This document shows positions 9,501 through 18,900 of a stretch of DNA of 64,000 nt, piece by piece; positions within the stretch are counted from its first letter, which is position 1; each line of letters opens with the position of its first letter. The translations under genes and the position numbers were made by a program. This DNA comes from Hymenobacter setariae. Its GTDB lineage: Bacteria; Bacteroidota; Bacteroidia; Cytophagales; Hymenobacteraceae. A model generated the notes under the pieces. It searched no databases and was not told where the DNA came from. It saw only the letters and a list, made by a program, of their open reading frames with translations. The stretch spans positions 310,001-374,000 of the forward strand of contig NZ_VMRJ01000005.1 in assembly GCF_007713685.1 (NCBI RefSeq), in the 5' to 3' direction.

Positions 9501-9771
9501 GCTCCCCGTTGTTGATAACGTGCACGATAATGGGCAGCGTGTACGTCGTAGCCGTGGTGCGCAGGCCGGTAGTGGGCCGCGTCTTCGTGGCCATCGTCGG
9601 CTTATAGCCCGGAATTAGCTTTTGCAACTGCTTTTGCTGCAAATCATTGGCTTGCTCGGTGGCACAGGTGCGCGGGCCGAGCTTGGGCAAAGCCTGGCCT
9701 ACTACGGGCCGGGCGCCAAGCGCCAGCACGGCCAGCCAGCACCCAGCCAGAAACGAATAAAACTTAGGCAT
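6541..9771 (-). CDS. secreted M43-family zinc metalloprotease with T9SS sorting domain
   Basis: This 1076-residue protein has an N-terminal signal peptide (hydrophobic stretch ending near VVGQA) and a pappalysin-type M43 domain. Around residue 260 it shows HELGHWFGLRH, the HExxHxxGxxH zinc motif with catalytic Glu; an MDYMDY segment downstream fits the Met-turn region. Then follow Ig/PKD-like repeats around VCPGNTVTLAATGPAG and a MAM/jelly-roll-like segment (WTITNNGLASTAWQ). The last 80 residues end with LQPGKYILHVQQ, a T9SS type A sorting region. It should be exported by Sec, crossed through the outer membrane by T9SS, and act outside the cell. The substrate is unknown. It stands alone, tail to tail with the synthetase gene. 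Confidence 0.9.
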   Translation of the reverse strand: MPKFYSFLAGCWLAVLALGARPVVGQALPKLGPRTCATEQANDLQQKQLQKLIPGYKPTMATKTRPTTGLRTTATTYTLPIIVHVINNGEPVGVGSNISQAQVQSQLDVLNEDYRNRNTDGTLVPSAFQPLRSDMQVQFVPASIDPDGNVMAEPGIDRVDRNAKGWTAPPYGSSTSLSYIEGTIKPSTYWDPNRYLNIWVLNLGGGLLGYAQFPDNTAGLGGLSALGGSAATDGVVILYAAFGRVGTLTAPYNKGRTLTHELGHWFGLRHIWGDDERLTNTCSGSDYADDTPNQAVQNYGCPTYPHVTCANDPNGDMFMDYMDYVDDACMQMFSASQKDRLQAIMAAGTPRRSILASSTVACPNGVVSATATNSGTVCPGNTVTLAATGPAGATYSWTGPNGYASTQQNPVLANIRADMAGEYKVQVSVTTGACPASVSTTVVLNPAPPVPVLATTATSLCPSTVASLSATNIVASALPNENFNGAATGWTITNNGLASTAWQYRTAYSYNSTYFTLSDYSLDGTRFVLANSDIGDAGSATNTTLTSPAFSTQGYSDLQLSFLQHLSYQSGDVAVVEASTDGTTWTAVASYTAEQGTVSTPVTSTINLSAFSNKPRVQVRWRYNTSWAYYWAIDNVQFSGTQPTPIYAWSVVSGDGLPTATNTPTVTVAPSQSSVYRLTVSYPGVACTSTATIGVIVSLPVWNGTAGNGNWFDTGNWTGCVPTRSLDATIPAGLTTPYPTISSGTAEVRNLTQQGLLTMAGGELALYGDHTGTGTLALGGGTVAARGTGAQSLRAATYATLLIGGTGTKTIGAATVSTALNLAGALLSTGTATVTLAPAATITETDASYVLGKVQTTHALGTTTDDFGGLGTSVTAPVALGATTVVRTTGQTQGTGTSLSISRYYDITATARSLQGATLVQRYLPHELGSLAESQLVMFRSADAGASWSNEGATQRDAGAHLVSRNFVTDLQGRWTLGSATAPLTPATIQYTISALPVPFTTEGLSLLVTTPMAGPLHVRMYDVIGRTIYDHSVANVEVGTSTVLLPNSGILQPGKYILHVQQANQEVRLNVARGQ

Positions 9772-9885
9772 AAAAGCGAGAAGGAGAATAGCTGCACGGG
9801 GGCCGGCTGCGGGCTGAGGCCTAGACGAAACCTTGGCGCAGCGCTATCTAAAAAAGCATACCCACCGCGGCCAGCCCAGGTCAAT

Positions 9886-9893
9886 CAAAGATA
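9886..9893 (-). promoter_or_regulatory. candidate -7 promoter element for the M43 protease gene
   Basis: Read on the minus strand the sequence is TATCTTTG, an exact match to TAnnTTTG, about 115 bases upstream of the ATG at 9771. No -33 TTTG is seen at 19-21 bases. Confidence 0.35.
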
Positions 9894-10026
9894 AACCGGC
9901 CACCGCGGCCGCCCGCGGCCCAGCTTCCTCGTTAGCTAAAAATATATCTTCCTAGAGTACCACGCGGCTTATTTTGCCGCCCAATCCCCCAAACACCTCG
10001 TCCGGCAGGCGCCGCCTTTTGCTGGG

Positions 10027-10716
10027 CTAGCGCACTTCTTGTTTAAATTCTTCGGCCCAGTGGTCAGCCAGGCGAGTGGGCTCGGGCAGCTTGTAGCCGC
10101 GCAGGCACCCTAGGGTGAGCGCGGTAGCGGTGGGCAGGTCGCAGCGGTGGCCAGCGCTCACAAACAGCGGCAGCACTCGGTCTTTGCTGCGCAGCACCTC
10201 ACCCAGCAGCTCGCCGGTGCGGGCATCGGTGAGGGGCGAGTGGTCGCCCTTGGTAGGGCCAGGCTCTACGAAAGTACCCGTGAGCTTGTGCTTGGCCACC
10301 CCAAAGGTGGGCATGTCTAGTAGCACCCCTAGGTGGGCCGCGATGCCCATGCGGCGTGGGTGCGCCACGCCGTGGCCATCTACCATTATCACGTCGGGTT
10401 TATTCACCAGCTTGGCAAAGGCCTGCACCACGTTGGGCGCCTCGCGAAACGAGAGCAGGCCCGGAATGTAAGGCAGCGGCACGGGGCCGTAGTTATATAC
10501 CTTCTCTACTAGCTCTAGCGACGGGTACTTGAGGACCACAAACACCGATAGAATCGTGTCGGGCGTCGGAAACGACGAGTCGCAGCCCGCAATCAGGCGC
10601 GGGGGCTGAGGCAGTGGCTCGGCGCGCAAGCGCTGGTGCAGCTCGTGCTGCTGCTGGGTGAGGCTGCGCACCAGTACTGGGTCGGGCGCCGGGCCGGGCG
10701 GACGGAAATAAGCCAC
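10027..10716 (-). CDS. nfi: endonuclease V (deoxyinosine 3' endonuclease)
   Basis: Endonuclease V cuts DNA (or RNA) one base 3' of inosine and serves repair of deaminated adenine. The 229-residue product matches the family length and shows the metal-binding residues in order: Asp46 in AGCDSSFP, Glu92 in LLSFREAP and Asp113 in MVDGHGVAHPRR, at spacings like the Thermotoga enzyme (Asp43, Glu89, Asp110). The conserved YIPGLLSFRE segment is present. It stands alone, diverging from the DUF1990 gene; the shared intergenic space holds a nested inverted repeat with a promoter-like box facing each gene. Confidence 0.95.
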   Translation of the reverse strand: MAYFRPPGPAPDPVLVRSLTQQQHELHQRLRAEPLPQPPRLIAGCDSSFPTPDTILSVFVVLKYPSLELVEKVYNYGPVPLPYIPGLLSFREAPNVVQAFAKLVNKPDVIMVDGHGVAHPRRMGIAAHLGVLLDMPTFGVAKHKLTGTFVEPGPTKGDHSPLTDARTGELLGEVLRSKDRVLPLFVSAGHRCDLPTATALTLGCLRGYKLPEPTRLADHWAEEFKQEVR

Positions 10717-10725
10717 TGCGTTGAA

Positions 10726-10856
10726 TTAAAAGGTAGAAGTAAAGAAAGGGGAGTTGACCAAAAAAGCAACTTTTCGGCTCGCGTTAGCGAACACTAGAAC
10801 CCATACTAGGCGGATGACCCGAAAGGTTGCCCTATCAGTCAACTCCTACCTTTTAA
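10726..10856. repeat. nested inverted repeat with outward-facing promoter-like boxes
   Basis: Three pairs of segments match in inverted order: TTAAAAGGTAG at 10726-10736 with CTACCTTTTAA at 10846-10856, GAGTTGAC with GTCAACTC (10838-10845), and GCAACTTTTCGG (10765-10776) with CCGAAAGGTTGC (10819-10830). The left side has about 13 extra bases between the outer two pairs. The outer arms read TACCTTTT outward, toward nfi on the left and the DUF1990 gene on the right, resembling -7 boxes. It could act as a symmetric divergent promoter or be a REP-like element. Confidence 0.6.
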
Positions 10857-10873
10857 CTTTTCATTCCAACAAA

Positions 10874-11458
10874 ATGGCCACCCCCTCGCACGCCGAACAG
10901 CCGGCTAACACCGGCTCGGGCCCTTGGCTCGAGCGGCGCTATTACATCGACCTAGAGCGCCCGCGCCTGTCGCCCACGCAGTTGATGGGGCAGGTGCAGG
11001 CTGACTTGCCGCACTTTTCGCCCGAAATGCTGGCCGATTTCAAGAAAGAGCAAGGCGACCCAAATGGCCCGCTACAAGTGGGCGATGAGTTTCGCATCAA
11101 GATTTTAGGCCCTTGGAACGGGAGCGTGCGCGTGACCGACGTAGGGCCTACTTCCTTCGAGTTTATCACCCTAGAAGGTCACCCCGAGGCCGGGCGCATT
11201 CGCTTCGAAGTGCACTACCTCGACGAGCGTCCCGGCGAGCTGCGGTTCGAAATCCGGTCGCGGGCCCGCTCGCGCGATGGGCTGGTGGCGTTTGCCTACG
11301 ACACCATTGGGGGCGGGCTGCTGATGCAAAAAGCCACGTGGGTGGAGTTTTGCCAGCGGGTGGCCGCCGCCAGTGGCGGGCAGGCCCTAGGGCCTGTGGT
11401 AGTGGATACCATGCGCCGCACTCCTGGGGGCACCACCGACCACAAGCACAGCCACTAG
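10874..11458 (+). CDS. DUF1990 family protein (paralogue A)
   Basis: The 194-residue soluble protein has no signal peptide or membrane segment. It resembles the DUF1990 family through its central VGDEFRIKILGPWNG, FITLEGHPEAGRIRF and LRFEIRSRARS segments; the biochemical function is unknown. I chose the ATG at 10874 because an upstream TTG at 10754 lies within the inverted repeat and would add a basic, low-quality extension. A second, related protein is encoded 37 bases downstream on the same strand, so the two probably form an operon and may work together. Confidence 0.7.
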   Translation: MATPSHAEQPANTGSGPWLERRYYIDLERPRLSPTQLMGQVQADLPHFSPEMLADFKKEQGDPNGPLQVGDEFRIKILGPWNGSVRVTDVGPTSFEFITLEGHPEAGRIRFEVHYLDERPGELRFEIRSRARSRDGLVAFAYDTIGGGLLMQKATWVEFCQRVAAASGGQALGPVVVDTMRRTPGGTTDHKHSH

Positions 11459-11495
11459 CCTACTCGTTGATACTTACTTAACAGCTCAGTACTAG

Positions 11496-12146
11496 ATGGA
11501 TAAGCCGCCGCTCTGGGAGCAGTATCAAGCTCGCTTGGCTAGCTACGCCGATGTAAAAGTCAACTACGACTTTTCGCGCCAGAGCGAATACACCAGCGAA
11601 ACGGGCTGGCGCCTCGACGACTACGCCACCGACCTGCCCGCCGAAGCACCCGGCCCGCCTGCCGCGCACGGCGCTTTTGCAGCCGCGCAAGACGTGCTAA
11701 AGCGCTACGCCTTCCCGCCCCCCAGCCTTATCACGGGCATCTTCAAGCCCGACACGCCGCTCGAAAACCGTGTAATGCTGCTGCGGGCGCGGTTTTTGGG
11801 GTTCTCGTTTTGGTTTGGGGTGCGCGTGAGCGAGGTCACCGATGAGGAAGCCCGCCCAACCGCCAACGGCCCCGAGCGGGTGTGGGGCTACGGGTACCGC
11901 ACCCTCGAAGGCCACTTCGAGCGCGGGCAGATTGACTTCATCATTCATAAAAACTTGACTACCGGCGCGGTGCAGTTTCGCATTCATGCCGTGTCGCAGA
12001 CCGGGCGTATCCGCAACCCCTTCTATTGGCTAGGATTCAAGCTGTTTGGGCGGCGGCTCCAGCGGCGTTTTGCGCGCGAGTCGCTGAGCCGCATGCGGCA
12101 GCTGGTGAGCGAGGCCCTAGCCGCCCCGCAAACAAAGGCCACCTAG
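11496..12146 (+). CDS. DUF1990 family protein (paralogue B)
   Basis: The 216-residue protein shares the layout of the preceding gene product: a polar N-terminus, then YGYRTLEGHFERGQIDF (compare FITLEGHPEAGRIRF upstream), VQFRIHAVSQTGR and a C-terminal RNPFYWLGFKLFGRR segment typical of DUF1990. No catalytic residues can be assigned. The two genes look like an old tandem duplication that has diverged strongly. The downstream alcohol dehydrogenase is 102 bases away and may be separate. Confidence 0.75.
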   Translation: MDKPPLWEQYQARLASYADVKVNYDFSRQSEYTSETGWRLDDYATDLPAEAPGPPAAHGAFAAAQDVLKRYAFPPPSLITGIFKPDTPLENRVMLLRARFLGFSFWFGVRVSEVTDEEARPTANGPERVWGYGYRTLEGHFERGQIDFIIHKNLTTGAVQFRIHAVSQTGRIRNPFYWLGFKLFGRRLQRRFARESLSRMRQLVSEALAAPQTKAT

Positions 12147-12248
12147 GTCGGTTTATTCTCGCACTACCTATGCAAGCGCCGTTGCTGCCCGCCGGGCGGC
12201 CACGGCGTTTTTGTAGGCTTACTCTTCTACTACCAAACCAGACAGCAA

Positions 12249-13298
12249 ATGTCCACTACCAAAGCTTACGCGGCCCCCGCGGCCAATATTCCGCTGGAGC
12301 CGTTCTCGCTAGAGCGCCGGGCCCCCGGCGCCCACGATGTTCAGATTGAAATCCTGTTTTGTGGCGTGTGCCACTCCGACCTGCACCAAATTCGTGATGA
12401 GTGGGGCGGCTCTATTTTCCCAATGGTGCCCGGCCACGAAATCGTGGGCCGCGTAACGGCCGTGGGCGACCACGTCAAAAACTTTAAAGTAGGCGACCTA
12501 GCCGGTGTAGGCTGCATGGTCGACTCGTGCCGCGAGTGCTCATCGTGTAAAGAAGGCCTGGAGCAATACTGCGAAACCACCGGCATGGTGGGCACCTACA
12601 ATAGCCGCGAAATCGGCACCGGCCAGCCCACCTACGGCGGCTACTCGCAGCAGATTGTAGTGGATGAGAAATACACCCTCAAGGTGAGCGATAAGCTCGA
12701 CCTAGCCCGCGTGGCGCCGCTGCTGTGCGCTGGCATCACTACCTACTCGCCCCTGCGCCAGTGGAAGGTAGGCCCCGGCCACCGCGTAGCCGTGATGGGC
12801 CTGGGTGGCCTCGGTCACATGGCCGTGAAATTTGCCGCTGCTCTAGGTGCCGAAGTAACCGTGCTCAGCACCTCGGCTAATAAAGAAGCCGATGCCAAGG
12901 CTCTAGGTGCCCACAAGTTTGTGGTGACTAAAGATGCCGAGCAATTCAAGTCGGTGAATAACTATTTCGACTTCATTATCAATACGGTATCGGCTCAACT
13001 CGACCTAGGGGCGTATGTGAACCTGCTGCGTCTTGATGGCACCATGATTTTGCTGGGCGTGCCCTCCGAGGCGCCGCACCTGCACGCTTTCAACCTGATT
13101 GCCAAGCGCCGCCGCGTGGCTGGCTCGCTCATTGGCGGCATCGCCGAAACTCAGGAGATGCTTGACTTCTGCGCCGAGCACAACATTATGTCCGACATCG
13201 AGCTGATTAAGATTCAAGATATCAACGAAGCCTACGAGCGCATGCTGAAAGGCGACGTGAAGTATCGCTTCGTGATTGACACCACCTCGCTGAATTAA
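12249..13298 (+). CDS. zinc-dependent alcohol dehydrogenase (YahK / cinnamyl-alcohol type)
   Basis: This 349-residue medium-chain dehydrogenase should interconvert aldehydes and alcohols with NAD(P)(H) in the cytoplasm. The catalytic zinc site is seen as CGVCHSDLH near residue 37 and PGHE near 65. The structural zinc motif is CRECSSCKEGLEQYC, and the Rossmann motif is GLGGLGHMAVKFA. Overall similarity is to the broad-specificity YahK/AdhA aldehyde reductases; the true substrate is unknown. The gene ends just before a strong terminator and is tail to tail with the DUF3823 operon. Confidence 0.92.
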   Translation: MSTTKAYAAPAANIPLEPFSLERRAPGAHDVQIEILFCGVCHSDLHQIRDEWGGSIFPMVPGHEIVGRVTAVGDHVKNFKVGDLAGVGCMVDSCRECSSCKEGLEQYCETTGMVGTYNSREIGTGQPTYGGYSQQIVVDEKYTLKVSDKLDLARVAPLLCAGITTYSPLRQWKVGPGHRVAVMGLGGLGHMAVKFAAALGAEVTVLSTSANKEADAKALGAHKFVVTKDAEQFKSVNNYFDFIINTVSAQLDLGAYVNLLRLDGTMILLGVPSEAPHLHAFNLIAKRRRVAGSLIGGIAETQEMLDFCAEHNIMSDIELIKIQDINEAYERMLKGDVKYRFVIDTTSLN

Positions 13299-13326
13299 AG
13301 CTTAATTCCGCACCGCTGCGTAATAC

Positions 13327-13364
13327 AAAAAAAAGCTCCCTACAGCTAAGTAGGGGGCTTTTTC
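13327..13364 (+). terminator. rho-independent terminator after the alcohol dehydrogenase
   Basis: AGCTCCCTA (13334-13342) pairs with TAGGGGGCT (13351-13359), with one G:T wobble, followed by TTTTT and preceded by an A-run. It sits between two convergent genes and may serve both directions. Confidence 0.85.
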
Positions 13365-13384
13365 AATTTAGGCTGTATGCGAGA

Positions 13385-14056
13385 TTACAGGGTAATCTTC
13401 TGCACTGGCGAATAGTATAGCTCGCCTACGCCTTGGGTTTTTACCCCAATACGGGCGTACACCGCATTGCGTGCTGTGCTGGGGAGCGTGAGTGAGAACG
13501 TTAGCGGCTGAGACAGGTTGGCCACATCGTTGCCCGACTTAGTCGTGCGTCCTACGAGGCTGTTGTTGGTGTCCACAAACTGCCCGTTGTTGACGAATAG
13601 CGTAACAGACTCGATGGCGCGGCCCGCCGTAGCCTGGCTTACCTGGCAGCTCGCCGTGATGGCCGTGCCCGACTTGGCAATCATAGCGTTGCGCACCACA
13701 AAGTAGGGTGATACAGGCACGTCTACTACCGTGTTGCCGCTTACCTGCACCGTTATGCTGTCGGTGTTATTTACCCACGGGCCATTGTCGCGCAGGCGGG
13801 TCAGTTTGTACTCGCCATCAAAGAGAGTGGCCGAGTACGTGCCATCTTGGGCCACATAAACCGGAATCTTGTTGCGGAAGAATTCGCCGCGCTGCCACAG
13901 CTCAAGCTGCACGCCGCCCTGGCCCCGTACGCCCACAGTTTCATTCTGGAAGGTTATGCGCCCGGTCAACTGTGATTCGGGGGGCGCAATATTGTCTTTT
14001 TCGCAGCCGGCGGCCAGTAGCCCAAGCCCTGCCAGCAAGGTGATAACTTTTTTCAT
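13385..14056 (-). CDS. DUF3823 outer-membrane lipoprotein of the SusCD operon
   Basis: The 223-residue protein has a lipoprotein signal (LLAGLGLLAAGC, lipidated Cys18) and then two beta-rich domains. The first, with GRITFQNETVG and LWQRGEFFRNKI, is the DUF3823 carboxypeptidase-regulatory-like fold. Such proteins follow SusD in many Bacteroidota loci and are thought to be surface glycan-binding accessories. It starts 12 bases after the susD-like gene, so it is the third gene of the operon. The leader just before the ATG reads CTCCCACCC, as in its two upstream partners. Confidence 0.85.
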   Translation of the reverse strand: MKKVITLLAGLGLLAAGCEKDNIAPPESQLTGRITFQNETVGVRGQGGVQLELWQRGEFFRNKIPVYVAQDGTYSATLFDGEYKLTRLRDNGPWVNNTDSITVQVSGNTVVDVPVSPYFVVRNAMIAKSGTAITASCQVSQATAGRAIESVTLFVNNGQFVDTNNSLVGRTTKSGNDVANLSQPLTFSLTLPSTARNAVYARIGVKTQGVGELYYSPVQKITL

Positions 14057-14068
14057 GGGTGGGAGAGG

Positions 14069-15940
14069 CTATTCGAAGGGATTGCGAACAATTTTAGGAT
14101 TGTTGTTGCGGATGGTGTTCCCAATGAACGTATAGTAGTTGAAAAGCTGGAAGTTGCGCGGCGTGCGGTAGCGCGGAGCAACTCGCTTGTCAAATACATA
14201 CTTACCATCCATGGCACTGCCAGGGCGCACCACGCGGTACGGAAACAGCACGTAGGCCACGGCATTAGGATTGTTGTTGTCTCCATTCCACAACTGGTGC
14301 GCGATGCGCCAGCGTTTGAGGTCCCAGAGACGGTGGTCTTCAAAAGCCAACTCCACGCGGCGCTCATTTTGGAGGCGCGCCAGGTTGAGGGTCGTGAGGC
14401 TGTTGGCCCCGAAGCCGGCGCGCTCGCGCACCCGGTTTACATAGGTTAGCGCCTCAGCAGTGTTACCCAGCTCCAAGGCTGCCTCGCTGGCATTGAGCAG
14501 TACTTCGGCCAGGCGGAAGCGTACCCACCACGTGTCGCTACGGATACCGCGGCTGCTGGTGCCCGCGCCCGAGTCGATAAACTTGCGCAGGTAGAAACCT
14601 GAGTTAGAAACCTCCGGCTGGCTGGCCTGTGGCCCTGAGCTACCCGTCAGCAGCTTGTTGTCGCCATTAGGGAAGGCCGCTCCACCATACACGGTGCTCA
14701 GGCCGCCTTCGATGGTTTCATACGCATTGTTGGCGGCGTTCCACACTTTCACACCGGCTTGTAGCTGCACCTCCTGCCCCTTGAAAGAGGTGCCAGGATA
14801 AATAATTGTGCCGTACAAGCGGGCATCTTTGTTGGCGAAGGGACCGCTAAGGTTATCGTAATAGATGTAGTCGGTGCCAGCCGCGTTCTGTGTGCGAAGG
14901 GTGCCGGTGGTGCCGTCTAGGTACTCGTAAGCCTCAACAAGATTGAGAATGGGCGAAAGCGACGAAGACCCTAGGTTGTCCTCGCGGATACCCCGCGCAA
15001 TGTTGTCGTAGCTGAAGCCGTGGCGGTAGTCCTTGGCCGTCAAGAAATCCTTCACCCAGATAACTTCTGAGTTGGCATTCTTACGCGTAATGGCCTCGTA
15101 GAAGTTTTCGCCTAGGTTGGGGTTGGTGCGGTAGAGCGAGTAGGGGCCAGCCAGTACTTCCTTGGCTGCGTCGAGGGCCTTTTGGTAGTAAGCATTGGCT
15201 TGGCTAGCCGGAATACCTACTTCACCGCCACTAGTTTGAATGTTGAGGCCCGACTGGGTATTGTACTTGGCAATAGAACCTGCGTAGAGCATGGCCCGGC
15301 ACTTGAGGGCCATAGCTGTGTAGCGGTTGGCCCGCGTAATGCTGCCGCCATTGCCCAGCGTGCCCTTAATGGCATCTAATTCGCTGGCTACAAAATCGTA
15401 TACCTCGGTTTCCTTGCTGCGTGCCACCTGCAAGGGCGTCACGTTGCCATCGAAGTTATAAACGAGTTGCGTCGTGACCAGGGGCACGCCTCCGTAGCGC
15501 TTACCAAGCTCAAAATACATGTAAGCTCGTAAAAAGCGGAGTTCTGCCTTGAACTGGTCTTTTTGTGCCGTAGTAAGCGCGGTGCTGAACTGGTCGAGGC
15601 CATCCAACGCCAAGTTGATGTCGCGAATAAGGCCATAGTCCCAGTTGCCCCAGCTGCCGGAGCCGTAGCTGAACCGGTCGTTGGGCCCGTTGCCATTGCC
15701 CGACCACATCGCCTCATCGTAGGCGGCATATTCGGCCCAGTTGTTATAGATGGTGGTATGTACTGGCAGGCGGTCGTAGTAGTTGGCCAGCAAGCCCGTA
15801 ATCAGGCCGGGGTCATTCCAAATCTGTGAGTCCAGAATGATGTTCGGTGGCGTGCGTTCCAGAAAGTCTTTCTGGCAACTGGTGCCAAGGCCTAGTAGTA
15901 GCCCAGAGCTTAGCGCAAGCGTTTTGAATGAAAATTTCAT
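14069..15940 (-). CDS. RagB/SusD family nutrient-binding lipoprotein
   Basis: This surface lipoprotein caps the SusC-type channel and binds the incoming nutrient. The 623-residue product starts with a lipoprotein signal ending LGLGTSC and QKDFLERTPPN, the standard SusD opening. TPR-like helices follow (ELRFLRAYMYFELGKRYGG), and the C-terminal SusD domain shows AEVLLNASEAALELGN and LAFEDHRLWDLKRWR. It is 14 bases downstream of the SusC gene. The long form (over 600 residues) and the attached DUF3823 partner suggest a non-starch ligand, which cannot be named. Confidence 0.95.
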   Translation of the reverse strand: MKFSFKTLALSSGLLLGLGTSCQKDFLERTPPNIILDSQIWNDPGLITGLLANYYDRLPVHTTIYNNWAEYAAYDEAMWSGNGNGPNDRFSYGSGSWGNWDYGLIRDINLALDGLDQFSTALTTAQKDQFKAELRFLRAYMYFELGKRYGGVPLVTTQLVYNFDGNVTPLQVARSKETEVYDFVASELDAIKGTLGNGGSITRANRYTAMALKCRAMLYAGSIAKYNTQSGLNIQTSGGEVGIPASQANAYYQKALDAAKEVLAGPYSLYRTNPNLGENFYEAITRKNANSEVIWVKDFLTAKDYRHGFSYDNIARGIREDNLGSSSLSPILNLVEAYEYLDGTTGTLRTQNAAGTDYIYYDNLSGPFANKDARLYGTIIYPGTSFKGQEVQLQAGVKVWNAANNAYETIEGGLSTVYGGAAFPNGDNKLLTGSSGPQASQPEVSNSGFYLRKFIDSGAGTSSRGIRSDTWWVRFRLAEVLLNASEAALELGNTAEALTYVNRVRERAGFGANSLTTLNLARLQNERRVELAFEDHRLWDLKRWRIAHQLWNGDNNNPNAVAYVLFPYRVVRPGSAMDGKYVFDKRVAPRYRTPRNFQLFNYYTFIGNTIRNNNPKIVRNPFE

Positions 15941-15954
15941 GGGTGGGAAATGGC

Positions 15955-18900
15955 TTAGAAAGAGACCGAGAAACCTGTGTTAATCAGGCGCTGGGGAGGG
16001 TAGCCTAGGCCATTGGTAGAAGTGATTTCTGGGTCGATATCAATGTCGTTGAGCGTGCTGAAGGTCACCAGGTTGGTAGCGTTCACGTACACCCGCACCC
16101 CCGAGAAGCCGATTTTGGTCAGCCAAGGCTTAGGCAGGTTGTAGGCCAGTTCCACGTTGCGCAGGCGCACGTAGCGCACAGTTTTAATCCAGAAAGAGCT
16201 GCGACGGTTGAAATTAGACGAGCCGCTCGCATCGCGCCGGATGGCTGGGTACTTGCCTGGTACCCAAGGGCTGTCGGCGTTGTAGGGGTCAGCGCGGTGC
16301 CAGCGGTCTTCGAGGATGTAGTTGGGCGAGGTACCGTTGTTTTGGAACGGAATCAGCAGCTCATACTCGCGCTGGTAGGTCTGCATACCAGCTCCGATGA
16401 TGTCAAAATTGAGCGTGAAGTTCTTGTACCCTAGGCTGGTATTGAGAGCGTAAGTCACCAGTGGGTTGCCACCCTGGATGTAGCCAATGGGGCGCTCGTC
16501 GAGGTTATTGATAACCCCATCACCGTTCACGTCCTTGTAGATGATGTCGCCCGGCAGCTGCGTGCGGTTGCCCTGGCCATCGTTGTCTATGCGATAGTCG
16601 GCAATTTCCTGTTCCGACTGAAACTGACCAATGGCCTGATAGCCCCAGCCCACGTCACCCCAGCGGCTGTAGTAGCTGTTGCGGTAGCGGTCCCAGGAGT
16701 TACTGAACCGTTGGCCGTAGCTTATATCAAAGCGGCGAGCCAGTGTGGCATGAGCACCTACCGAGAACGAGAGACCTTGCGAGGTAACGCCCGAATAGAT
16801 TAGCCCACCTTCTAAGCCCTTGGTTTCATCAGAGTTGCGGTTTTCGGCGTACAGGCCATAGCCTACTTCGCTTGGCAAGACGATATTTGGGTCAACACCT
16901 GGCAGGCCTTCGCGGCGGCGGCGGAAGATGTCGAATGTACCCGAAAGCTTACCTCCGAACAAGCCGAAGTCTACCCCTAGGTTAGTCGTTTTGTTGCGTA
17001 TCCACGAAAGCGTAGTGATAGGCAGCCCCCGTGGCCGCACCCCAAGGGTGTACGCCCCGTTGAAAATAGATGCCCCGCTGCCGAAGTCGTATCCCTGCAG
17101 GTAAGCGTAGGGATTGATGGCGTCGCTACCCGTTACGCCGTAGCTGCCGCGCAACTTCAATTCGGTTATTACCCGGCCTGCCCCGCTGTTTTTGAGGAAA
17201 TTCTCCTCTGATATGCGGTAGCCAGCCGTTACGGCCGGGAAGAAGCCGAAGCGGCTGTCAGCCCGGTAGAGGTAAGAGCCATCATAGCGACCTAGGCCTT
17301 CGACTAGGTACTTCTGCTTATAGTTGTAGGCTAGGCGCCCCACATAACCAGCACGCGCCGTTTCCGATACCTCATCAAGCAGATAGTCTTGATTGGCAAA
17401 GTACTGGATGGGAATCGTGTTGTTGGGCGGCACCGTGTGTACGATGTTGTAGCGGTTGTCGGTGTCGTAGCGCTCATACACCGCTGTAGCGCTTAGGCCG
17501 TGGTCGCCGAGCTGCTTGTTATAGAACAGCTGAATTTGCCCGGTGCGCTCGATAAGCGCGCGGCGGCGTTGCTCGCGCCAAGGGTTTTGGTTGCCGCCGC
17601 CCGGCACCAGGTCGTAGGTCTGGGCAGTGGGGTTGTAGCGATAGCCGTTGTAGGTGTATTCGAAGCCGTTGAACGTGTTGGTCGTGTAGTTGTAAGAGCC
17701 GGTAGCCTTCACGGTAAGTCCGAAGGAGAAATCGTACTGCCCATACAGGTTTATCTTGCCAGCCCGCCAGTCATCATCGCAATAACCCGTAATCGACTCC
17801 TTATAAGTAGCCGGGTTCACGTTGATGTTGTGCGTCTGGTTGATATAGAGCGGGTTGTCGTTGGCGTAGGGGGCCTCGGTAGGCCACATCGAAAACACGC
17901 TCAGGAACGGGTTGAAATAATCGTCGAGGCCTGGTACGCCCGCTGTGTGGCGGTATTCAGCGCGGCCATATAGCTGCGTACCAACACGGAAATGAGGGTT
18001 TATCTTGGCCTCTAGGTTGGCCTGCAGGTTATAGCGCTTGAAGAAGTTGTCTTCGATGAGCGCCTTCTGGTTGAGGTAGCTGCCCGAGAGGTAGTACGTC
18101 ACATTGTCAGACGCCCCCGAGATGTTGCCATTCAAGTAGTACTGCGGCACGTTGGGCCGGAATACCATGTCGTAGTAGTCGTAGCTTTTGTAGCCCGGCT
18201 CAGTGCCCTGGCGCCACTTTTCGAGCTCTTCGGCTGTGAGAATCTTGCCCGATACGGGGTCCGACACAGGCCGAGGGGCGCGGCGTTCTATCTGGGCGTA
18301 GTTCTGTTCCGACTCTACCAGGCCGCGCTGGTGCTGGTAAGCATTGGCCGGGTGCGGATACTTCGTAAAGTTTTGGACACCGTAGTAGCCGTTAAGGTTT
18401 ATGACTGGCTTGCCGAGCTTGCCGCGCTTGGTCGTTACCAGAATTACACCGTTGGAAGCGCGCATGCCGTAAATGGCCGCCGACGCATCTTTTAGTACCG
18501 AAATGGTTTCGATATCGTTTAGGCCTAGGTTGTTAAACTGGCCCTCTTCTGACTGGATGCCGTCGATAACATAGAGCGGCGCCCCCATGTTGCGAATCTG
18601 GATGCTGGTACCAGCACCGGGGCGAGCGTCGCCCTGGCGCGCCGTGATGCCTGGGATGCGGCCAGCTAGCGCGCTAGTAGCAGCAGCGGCGGGCGTGCGC
18701 ACCAGTTCCTGGCTCGTGACTTGGCCTACAGCCCCGGTCACGGTAGCGCGCGACTGCGTGCCGTAGCCTACCACTACTACTTCTTCAAGCGACTTATCCT
18801 GAGCTTCCAGCTTAACATTCAGCGCTGTAGTGCCAGTCACGGGTACCTCTTGGCTGGTAAAGCCCACAAAGGAGAAGACCAGCACCGAACCTTGCTCAGG

